Positions 37,931-47,141 of a stretch of 64,000 nucleotides of DNA are shown piece after piece. A program made the translations under genes and the position numbers. How positions within the stretch are numbered: the stretch's first letter is position 1; each line of letters begins with the position of its first letter. The notes beneath the pieces were generated by a model. That model ran no database searches. It saw only the letters and a program-made list of their open reading frames with translations, and was not told the origin of the DNA. Origin of the DNA: Scylla paramamosain (Eukaryota > Arthropoda > Malacostraca > Decapoda > Portunidae); assembly GCF_035594125.1 (NCBI RefSeq), contig NC_087158.1, positions 7,180,501 to 7,244,500 of the forward strand. Direction: 5' to 3'.

Positions 37931-39082
37931 AAGTGGCTGATTTTAACCGTAGACTTTTTTTCATTTTTTCATCTTCTTTGTCATTAAAAATATAATACTC
38001 GTTGAAATTTTTATTAATCTATAACGAACTGCGCATGTGCAGTGAATTCTTTTCAAAGTTGTTAAAAAAAATTGGATAAAAAATTTTAGGGTCGATGGAT
38101 CACATTGAAATCGTGCATGGTAGCAGCTAGGAAGATTATGCAGGTTCAGTAAGAAGGTTTTGTCCAAATCTATATTATAAAGTAATCAAAACATTAGTCA
38201 AACATAGAGGAAATTTTTTTGTGCATAAGAAAAATCACAAGAAAAAAACCTACTTGAAAAATGAAAATTTCTTCTTACCGATCGTGTGTCACAGTCCAGT
38301 TTACTTACATGACAAAAATGGTGACTATAGGACAATAAATAACCCAGTCATTACAGGAAAACCTCAAAAAAGCATGTTTTTCAGGAGAGGCAAAAATAGA
38401 TCAACTTTCAATAAGATGCCCAAAAATCAGTAGAAACGAGGCTAGCTACCCCTAAAACTTTTCCATTTTCTCTCTTGCTGAGTCAGAGAGAGAGCAGGAT
38501 TTATAGGGGTTTCATTTATATATTGTTATATTTGTAAATCATTGCTATTAGAGGCTTTCTATACAATGCTGAAACATTGCAAGGCTCAGCGTGTGGTGCC
38601 TATAGCTTTTATCGCCTTTTTATACCCTTCCCTGTACTTTGATTTTATTTGATCAGATTAGTGATGTAAGTGAAACATAAAAGTATTGCTGAATATTTAG
38701 TTATTTATTTATTTATATATTTTTGGCCTTTACCGACTAGATAGTCTCACCCCTGGGGTATCATGGAAGTAGTTGCGTCATCGGAAAGGGATATATATTT
38801 TTCCTTTTTTCTTTCCAGCATAGATTTTGCTGTAGAGAAGGACAAATTGTAAGCCATTGATAGAGAAATAAGCAATTCTCTCTATGGCAGCTTGTCGCGC
38901 GCGGCCATCGAGACGCCACCACAACACGGCGAAAATCAGAGGGGGGGTGGGGAAACCGCTCTCTACTTAAGGCTAAGCTTGTCAGATCCGTGATTATTGT
39001 ATACCAAACGTTTCCCCTATCATGTGGGATGAATTTAAGCCAAAAAAAAAAAAAAAAAAAAAGTGAAAAAAATAATTTTCAA

Positions 39083-39106
39083 TGCAATTGGAGGTGGGCG
39101 CTCCCT
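39083..39106 (-). repeat. Right terminal inverted repeat of the TTAA element
   Basis: TGCAATTGGAGGTGGGCG then CTCCCT. Its reverse complement begins AGGGAGCGCCCACC. Confidence 0.92.
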
Positions 39107-39110
39107 TTAA
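39107..39110. repeat. TTAA target-site duplication, right copy
   Basis: Second copy of the target. Dropping the element and one TTAA restores a continuous CR1 frame across the site. Confidence 0.9.
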
Positions 39111-40410
39111 CCTACGTCTCTCTAAAGAATGTAAATTTAACAGCTTGAATCTCGCTTCGTAAGGAATACTCCTCATCTCCCTGTATCCTTTTAGTCATTC
39201 TCCTTTGAAGTGATTCTAATAGACCTTTATTCTTCCTGTGATGTGGTGACCAGAATAGGACAGCGTAGTCTAGATGAAGTCTGACCAGCGCTAAATGTAA
39301 CTTTAATATTACTTAGGGGGTTTTACTTTTAGCACTCCTGAAAATGAATCATAATACACTATTTGCTTTGTTTCTGGCCTCTTTGCATTGCTTTCTTAGA
39401 CGGAGTTCAGAGCTAACTTTAAATCTCAAAATCTTTTTCTAACCCTGAACCTACCAGAACTTGATTGTTCATTGTGTAACTACTGTGTGGGTTTCTTCTA
39501 CTTACGCTAAGTGCTTTGCATTTGTTGATATTAAACTGCATTTGCCATCTTTCTGTCCATTCGTTCATCCTATCCAAATCTGCCTGCAAGGCGATGGTAT
39601 GCGATTCTGACCTAATTAATCTACATACTCTCGTGTCATCCGCAAATTTACTAACAACACTACTAATTCCACTATCCAAGTCATTGACATATATTACAAA
39701 CAACACCGGCCCTAATACTAATAATCCCTTTGTCACTCCACTAATTACTTGACCCCACTCAGAATTAGAGCCGTTTATTACAACACTCTGTCGCCTGCCG
39801 CTTGGCCATGACCTTATCCAGATTACTTATAACCTTTTTCCAATTCTTAAATACTGTGGAATATATTTCATCTGGTCCTGGTGACTTGAACTTTTCTGCT
39901 TATCTATCTCCCGTTCCACTATCTCTTTAGTTATGGTAATATCTGTCAGCTTCTCATTTTCTTCTACTCTAAATATCTTGTCACTATTCGGCAAATCCTG
40001 CATGTTTTCCTGGGCAAAGACAGTTAAGAAATACTCGTTCACAATTTTACTAATCTCCTCCCAACAACTAAGCAGGTCCCATTCTGCTGTCTTTAAGGAA
40101 CTATTGTTTCTCTATTCTTCGTCTTATATGCCTGATAAAATCACTTGGGATCCATATTCGCTTGGCTGGCTACCTTTAATTCATAACTATTTTTAGCTTT
40201 CCTTGTTAAACTCCTGACTTTTCTAATTCATTATATTATGGCCTTAAAACCACTTCCCCTGTCTTTAATCTCATATATACTTCTCTTTCGCCCTATGTAA
40301 TGTTTTAACCTCTGTCATCCATTTAGGATCATTCTTCTGCGATCTTATTCTTATGTAAGGGATATTCCCTAACTGTCCTGAATGTAATTTATCAACGAAA
40401 TATTTATTTC
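39111..40410 (-). pseudogene. CR1-like ORF2 reverse-transcriptase remnant
   Basis: Minus-strand pieces resemble a vertebrate- or invertebrate-type CR1 ORF2. 40042-39827 holds the stretch before RT and the RT start (MNEYFLTVFAQENMQD, ENEKLTDITITKEIVE, KSSSHQDQMKYIPQYL). 39736-39419 holds LGPVLFVIYVNDL, the catalytic box KFADDTRVC, and WQMQFNINKCKALSVSRRN. 39176-39111 holds IPYEARFKLLNLHSLERRR. The palm segment between 39827 and about 39790 is deleted, removing the DFSKAF-type block. Frameshifts separate the pieces, and at least one stop lies between 39419 and 39176. It is old and non-functional. Upstream, 40043-40410 reads as decayed linker sequence. Confidence 0.87.
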
Positions 40411-40414
40411 GCTT

Positions 40415-42486
40415 CTCTATAAAGAGTGTTTTGCTTGAGTTTTAGCGTTTCTGTACATAAGAACCTTTAAAACACGTTTTTAGTAATGTTATTTTGTATT
40501 CCTTTATGGAGCGCTTTCCATGCTTTTCAGCGTTTTGGTGTCTAACACGTTGAAAAACACTCAAAAGACACGTTGATGATACTGTCATTTCGTTTCCCGA
40601 TAAAGGGGGCTTCCAATGCATTTTGTATTTTGGTACTTAACAATATGAAAAAAAAGTTTAAGTAAAAGTTTTCGGTTGAGTTATTTTTCCATATAAAGTT
40701 CTAATCGTGTGTTTTTGAGTCTGGGTACCTAAAAAGCTCAAAATCTCTCATAATACACTTTTCTCGTAATGTCCTTTCTTTTCTCCATGTGGGATGCTTT
40801 GCGTTTAATTTGGCACTTTTATACTTAACAAGCACAAAAACAATCAAAATACAAGTTTTTTGGTAATGTTAATTTGTTTCTCCGTAAAGGTTGTTTTGCA
40901 TGCTTTTCAGCGATTTCGGATGTAAGAAGGTGAAAAACACTCTAAAGATACTTTCTTGGTAATGTTATTTTATATCGCCAAATAGGGTGCTTTCAATGCT
41001 TTTTAGCATTTTGATTCCTAACACTCAAGTAAACACTCAAAAGACACGTTTCCTGTAATATCGTTTTGCTTCTTCATATAGGGATCTGCATGCATTATGA
41101 TGTTTTGCTACATAATGTGAAAAACGCTCAAAATAAAGATTTTAAATAATGTTGTTCTTTTTCTCTATATAGGGTGCTATTCATCCTTTTTAGCGTTTTG
41201 GTACTTAGGAAGCTTACTTAGGAAGCTCAGAAACACAAATAAAACTTGTTTCTCCAAATGTCTTTCCATTTCCCCATATAGGATGCTTCGTATTTATTTT
41301 GACGTTTTGGTACATAAAAAGGAAAAAAAAAACACTCAAAAACACGTTTTTGGTGATGTTCTGTTTCTCTATTAAGAGATATAGAATATATTTAATTTTC
41401 ATTCAGGCGGTTTAGTGTTTGGTACCTAAGAGACTCAAAACTCTGATAATGCACGTTTCTCGTAATGTCCTATCGTTTCCTCATACAGGGTGCTTTACAT
41501 GCATTTTTAAGATGATGTACGTAACAGACTCAAAAAGACTCAAAATACACGTTTTTGGTAAGGTTTTTTTCTGTTTGGTAAGATTATTCGTGTTTGTTGC
41601 ATGTGTTTTAGCGTTTTGGAACGTAAAAAGTTTAAAACACTTAAAAGACATGCTTATTATTTTGCATTTCTATATAAGATGCTTTCCATGCTATTTAGCG
41701 TTTTCGTGCCTAACACGCTAAAAAAAACATAAAAACACATTTCTTATATTGTTGTTTAATTTTCTCGTATAGCGAGCAAGCATTATCGTGTTTTCCTACC
41801 TGACAATGTGAAAAACATTCAAATTACACGCTTTTGGTAATGTTTTTTTCTTTCTCGATTTTTGCGTTTTGGTACCTGAGAAGCTAAAAAAAAAAAAAAA
41901 AAAACTCATAATACACGTTTTTTGTCATGTCCTTTCGTTTCCTCATATAGGCTGTTTTTTGGTGCTTTGGTACCTAACAGGGTGTTTGCATGTATTTTGA
42001 CATTTTAGTTCGTAAGAACCTAAAAAAAAAACACTCTAAAGACACGTTTTAGTAAAGTTGTTTTGTATTCCCCTATGGGGTGATTTCGTTGCTTCTTACT
42101 GATTTGGTGCCTAACACGCGCAAAAAAAGAACAAAAGACAAGTTTCTAGTGATTTCGTTTCGTTTCTTCATATAGGTTGCTTTACATGCATGTTGGCGTT
42201 TTGGTAATTATCAATGTAAAAAAATTACCCGTTTTTGGTAAGTTTGTTCTTTTTCTTCAGAGCACTATTGAAGTACTGATTTGGTACTTAAGAAAATAAT
42301 AAAAAAAAAAAAACACAACAAGCGTTTCTCGTAATGCCCTTTTTATTTTCATATGCAGGGTGATTTGTTTGATGACAGGCGATTTTGTACATAATAAGCT
42401 CAAAAAAAAAAAAAAAACACAAAATACACCTTTTTGGTTAGTGTATTCTATTTCTCAATGGATAGTATTTTCATACGTTTTAAAGT
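40415..42486 (-). repeat. Diverged monomeric satellite flank, all reverse
   Basis: About 22 monomers of 90-100 bp, all in reverse orientation, each keeping parts of the family consensus (CATATAGGATGCTT, GCATTTTGGCGTTTTGGTAC, ACGTTTCTCGTAATGTCC). They do not follow the HOR order and differ strongly from one another. This is the expected look of an old array edge that has escaped homogenisation. Confidence 0.88.
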
Positions 42487-45068
42487 CGTTTCATGTATCT
42501 ATATATGGGTCTTTGCATGAATTTTGGCTTTTTGGTAACTAACAATGTCATAACACTCAAAATGCACGTTTTTTTTTGGCAGTATTGTTCTGTTTCTCCA
42601 TATAGAGTGTTTTTCATGCGTTTTACCCTTTTGATACCAAAAAATCAAAAACACTCATAATACACGTTTCTCGTAATGTCTTTTAATTTTTCCCATATAG
42701 GATATTTCCGATTCATTTAGGCGTTTTTTTACGTAACAATCTTACAAAAGACTCAAAATACTTGTTTTGTATGCGTTTTAGCGTTTTCGTATGTAAGGAG
42801 CTTAAAACACTTAAAGGCAAGTTATTGGTAAAAGTTGGTTTTATTCCCGTGTAACGGTGATTACCCTGCTTTTTAGTGCTTTATTGCCTAACACGCTCAA
42901 AAAATCTCAAGACACTTTTCTGATAATATATTTTTTTTCACACAAAGCTAGTTTCGCATGCAATTTGGGGTTTTGGTAAGTAAGAATGTTAAAAAGATTC
43001 AAAATACACCTATTTGGTAAGGTTGTTCTGTTTCTCAATTAAGAGTGTTCTTCATGAATTTCAGCATTTTGGTATCTAAGAAATATCTCCATATACACGA
43101 GTTTTTGCGTGTTTTGCCTTGTGGTTCTTGTGAAACTATAAAACACTCATTATACACGTTTCTCGTAATGTCCTTTTCTTTCCCAGTATAGAGTGCTTTG
43201 CAACTATTCTCGCGTTTTCTGTAGGTAACAAGCTCAAAAACACTCAAAATATAACTTTTTAGTAATATTATTCTATTTCTTCATATTGGTTGGTTTGCAT
43301 CCGTTTCAATGTTTTTCTAAGTAAAACACTAAAAAAACACGTTTTCAGTAATTTTGTTTTGGATTCCCATAAAGAGTGACTTCCATATTATTTATCGTTT
43401 TGGTGCCTAACTTGCTGAAAACACTCAAAAGACAGGTATCTGGTAAAGTCGTTTAATTTCCTCATGTAGATGGCTTTGCATACACTTTAGGGTTTGGTAC
43501 ATAACAGTCCGAAAAAAAAAAAAGCTATAATTAACTTTTTTCATAATATTATTTTTTCACATAATTTCCCTGAAATTTGCCAGAATTTTGGCATCTCGGT
43601 ACCTATGAAGATAAATAACAAAAAAAAAAAATTCGTTTTAATTAATTAATTTATTTTCTCTATAAAGAGTGTTATTTGTGGGTTTTAACTTTTTTCGTAC
43701 TCATGGAACTTAAAAACACTCATAATACACGTTACTCGTAATGTCCTTTCGTTTCCCAAACATAGGGTTCTTTCCATGTATTTAAGCGTTTTTATACGTA
43801 AGGGATCAAAAACACTAAAAATTCATGTTTTTCGTAATGTTATTTTGTTTCTCAATAAAGGGTGTTTTGCATGCATTTTAGCGTTTTAGTATGTAAGGAG
43901 CTGAAAAACACTTAAAGACAAGTTCTTGGTAAATGTTGGTTTTATTCCCATGTAATGTCATTGCCCTGCTTTTTTGTGCTTTATTTCCTAACACGCTCAA
44001 AAACACTCAAAAGACACTTTTTTTCTGGTAATGTCATTTATTTCCAACATAAAGCTTGTTTCGCATGTAATTTCGGGTTTTGGTAACTAAAAATGTAAAA
44101 AGACACTCAAAATACACGCATTTGGTAAGGTTGTTCTGTTTCTCAATTAAGAGTGTTATTCATGAATTTCAGCATTTTAGTATCTAAGAAAAATATCCAT
44201 ATACACGAGTTTTTGCGTTTTTTGCCTTATGGTTCTTGAAAACTATTAAAACATTCATTATACAATTTTCTTGTAATATCCTTTTGTTTCCAGATATAGA
44301 CTGCTTTGCATTCATTTTTTGCGTTTTTTGTAGGTAATAAGCTCAAAAACACTCATCTTTTTTTGTAATGTTATTCTATTTCTTCATATTGGTTGGTTTG
44401 CATCCGTTTTAGCGTTCTACGCTAAAACTGAAAAGAGTGTTAATTGTGGTTTTAGATTTTTGGTACTTAAGGAACTTAAAAATACTCATAATACACGATT
44501 TTCGTAATGTCCTTTCGTTTCACAAACATAGGGTTCTTTGCATGTATTTAAGCGATTTTATAGGTAACATGATCAAAAACACTCAAAATACATGTTTTTT
44601 GTAATGTTATTCTGTTTCTCCATAAAGGTTGCTTTGCATGCGTTTAGCGTTTTGGTATGTAAGGAGTTAAAAAAAGACTTAAAGGCACGTTCTTCGTAAA
44701 ATTTGGTTTTATTCCAGTGTAATGTGATTGTTCTGCTTTTTAGTGTTTTGTTGCATATAACGCTCAAAAACACTCAAAAGACACTTTTCTGGTAATGTCA
44801 TTTTTTTCCCACATAAAGCTAGTTTCGCATGTAATTTGGGATTTTCGTAACTAAGAATGTGAAAAACACTCAAAATACACACATTTGGTAAGATAGTTCT
44901 GTTTTTCACTTAAAAGTGTTATTCATGATTTTTAGCGTTTTGGTATGTAAGAAACTTCTCTATATACACGAGTTTTTGCGTTTTTTGCCTTGTGGTTCTT
45001 GTGAAACTATAAAACACTCATTATACACGTTTCCCGTAATGTCCTTTTGCTTCCCAATATAGAGTGCT
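42487..45068 (-). repeat. Inverted copy of 5530-8345 (array edge plus HOR)
   Basis: 42487-42764 are the diverged edge monomers (CGTTTCATGTATCTATATAT); 42765-45068 is reverse HOR. About 254 bp present in the other copy are missing near 44420-44435, where GTTCTACGCTAAAACTGAAAA joins GAGTGTTAATTGTGG. The copy ends at 45068, inside C (ATATAGAGTGCTT), where the array jumps to monomer H (GCGTTTTTATAGATAACATG). Confidence 0.88.
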
Positions 45069-45302
45069 TGCGTTTTTATAGATAACATGATCAAAAACAC
45101 TCAAAATACATGTATTTGGTAATGTTATTCTGTTTTTTTTCCATAAAACTTATTTTACATGCGTTTTAGCGTTTTGATATGTAAGGAGCTCAAAAACACT
45201 TAAAGGGAAGTTCTTGGTAAAATTTGGTTTTATTCTCATGTAATGTGATTGCCCTGGCTTTTAGTGCTTTATTGCGTAACACGCTCAAAAACACTGAAAA
45301 GA
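45069..45302 (-). repeat. Reverse HOR piece H-G-F before inverted block 3
   Basis: Matches 12225-12455, including ATGTATTTGGTAATG and CCCTGGCTTTTAGTGC. It begins the direct copy of the 12.2-14.6 kb segment. Confidence 0.88.
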
Positions 45303-45782
45303 CATGCAAAGCCTCCCATGTGAGTAAATTAAAGACCTTACCAGAAATCTGTCTTTTGAGTGTTTTTCACCATGTTAGGCACCAAAACGATAAATAATAA
45401 GGAACTCATTCTATGTGGGAATCCAAAAGAAAATTACTAAAAACGTGTCTTCTCAGTTTTTTACGTAGAAAAACGCTAAAACTGATACAAACCAACCAAT
45501 ATCAAGAAGCAGAAAAACATTACCAAAAATGTATATTTTGAGTGTTTTGAGCTTGTTACATACACAAAAACCGCGAAAATGGATACAAAGCACTCTATAT
45601 TGGGAAAGAAAGGGACATTGCGAGAAAAGTGTATAATGAATGTTTTATAGTAAAAAAAAAAAAAAACAAGGCAAAAAACGCAAAAACTCGTGTATATGGA
45701 GAAGTTTCCTATATACCAAAATGCTGAAACTCATGAATAACACACTTAATTGAGAAACAGAGCAACCTTACAAAATGCGTGT
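45303..45782 (+). repeat. Inverted J-A-B-C-D1-D2 block, copy 3
   Basis: Same junctions as copies 1 and 2. Like copy 1 it has an expanded poly(A) in D1 near 45651-45666. Confidence 0.9.
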
Positions 45783-47117
45783 CAAAAACACTAAAAGGAA
45801 AGTTCTTCGTAAAAGTTGGTTTTATTCCCATGTAATGTGATTGCCCTGCTTTTTATTGCTTTATTGCCTAACACGCTCAAAAACACTCAAAGACACTTTT
45901 CTGGTAATGTCATTTTTTTCCCACATAAAGCTATTTTTGCATGGAATTTGGGGTTTTGAATGTAAAAAAAACACTCAAAATACACGCATTTAGTAAGGTT
46001 GTTCTGTTTCTTGATTAAGAGTGTTATTCATGAGTTTCAGTATTTTAGTATCTTAGAAACTTCCCCATACAGTCGAGTCTTTGCGTTTTTTGCCTTGTGA
46101 TTCTGGTGAAACTATAAAACACTAATTATACACGTTTCTCGTTATGTCCTTTTTTTTTCCTTATATAGAATGCTTTGCATCCATCTTCGCGTTTTTTTCA
46201 TGTAACAAGCTCAAAAACACACAGCGTTTTTCTACGTAAATCTTTTAAAAGACACGTTTTCAGTCATTTTGTTTTGGATTTCCATATAGAGTGACTTTCA
46301 TATTATTTATCGTTTTGGTGCCTAACATGCAGAAAAACACTCAAAAGACATGTTTCTTGTAAAGTCGTTAAATTTCATGAGATAGGTGGCTTTGCATACA
46401 CTTTATGGTTTGGAAAATAACTCCGAAAAAAAAGATAAAATTAACTTTTTCGATAATGTTTTTTCCACATAATTTCCCTGAATTTTGGTAGAATTTTGTC
46501 ATCTTGGTACCTATGAACATCAATAACAAAAAAATAAGAATGCTATTTTTTTTTTTCTTTATAAAGAGTGTTTTTTGTAGGTTTTAACGTTTTGGTACTT
46601 AATGAACTTAAAAACATTCATCATACACATTTCTCGTAATGTCCTTTCGTTTCCCAAATATGGGGATCTTTGCATGTATTTAAGCGTTTTTATAGGTAAC
46701 ATGATAAAAAACACTCAAAACACTTATTTTTGGTAATGTTATTCTGTTTCTCCATAAAGGAGTGTTTTGCATGCGTTTTAGCGATTTGGTATGTAAGGAG
46801 CCTAAAAACTCTTCAAGGCAAGTTCTTGGTAAAAGTTAGTTTTATTCCAATGTAATATGATTGCCCTGCTTTTTAGTGCTTTGTTGCCTAACACGCTCAA
46901 AAACACTGAAAAGATACTTCTGGTAATGTCATTTTTTCCCACATAAAGCTAGTTTCGCATGCTCTTTAGGGTTTTGGAAAAGAATATGAAAAAACACTCA
47001 AAATACACGCATTTGGTAATGTTGTTCTGTTACTCAGTTAAGATTTTTATTCATGAGTTTCAGCATTTTGGTATCTAAGAAACTTCTTTACATACACGAG
47101 TTTTTACGTTTTTTTGC

Positions 47118-47141
47118 CTTGTGGTTCTTGTGAACCACAAG
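47118..47141. repeat. D1 hairpin, third copy
   Basis: CTTGTGGTTC, TTGT, GAACCACAAG. Identical to 14368-14391, in the corresponding segment of the direct copy. Confidence 0.9.

Larger units (their letters stand above)
37907..39106. mobile_element. Nested 1.2-kb TTAA-flanked non-autonomous DNA transposon
   Basis: Exactly 1,200 bp between TTAA at 37903-37906 and TTAA at 39107-39110. The terminal inverted repeats are 24 bp with three mismatches (37907-37930 and 39083-39106), sharing GGGAGCGCCCACCTCCA. No transposase is seen. The longest frame, 38221-38433 (+, 70 codons, basic), matches nothing I recognise. The interior includes GC-rich TTGTCGCGCGCGGCCATC near 38893 and poly(A)21 at 39042-39062. 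TTAA duplications are known for piggyBac and Kolobok. The right end, TTAAAGGGA, fits the TTAAAGGRR consensus of T2/Kolobok-type elements better than the CCC/GGG ends of piggyBac. The superfamily call is inference. Confidence 0.85.
37863..40414 (-). mobile_element. Decayed CR1-like non-LTR fragment, split by a DNA transposon
   Basis: The sequence between HOR (ends near 37862) and diverged monomers (start near 40415) reads on the minus strand as part of a CR1-type ORF2. The order is the linker between endonuclease and RT, the start of RT, the core RT box, then the C-terminal thumb region. It is split by the TTAA-flanked element at 37907-39106. Neither a 5' end nor a 3' tail is present, so this is an internal fragment. 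Base composition is clearly less A/T-tract-dominated than in the satellite. Confidence 0.88.

Noticed and set aside
38221..38433. 70-codon basic open frame within the TTAA element, considered as a small transposon protein
   Set aside because: No recognisable domain, no catalytic motif and no supporting context. The frame is short enough to arise by chance.
38460..38520. Imperfect hairpin (ACCCCTAAAA ... TTATAGGGGT) considered as a terminator or RNA element
   Set aside because: It has mismatches and a 50-bp loop and lies in a non-autonomous transposon. No RNA family is recognisable.
40800..40820. CATATAGGG-type strings resembling CArG boxes, and ATGCAAA resembling octamer sites
   Set aside because: Both are parts of the monomer consensus. 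The first is one base short of the CArG pattern, and nothing nearby suggests a promoter.
5672..44909. Two nearly identical 66-codon frames (5672-5872 + and 44709-44909 -), as if a conserved small protein
   Set aside because: The identity follows from a DNA-level inverted duplication of 2.6-2.8 kb that includes non-coding parts. Other copies of the same monomers do not keep the frame.
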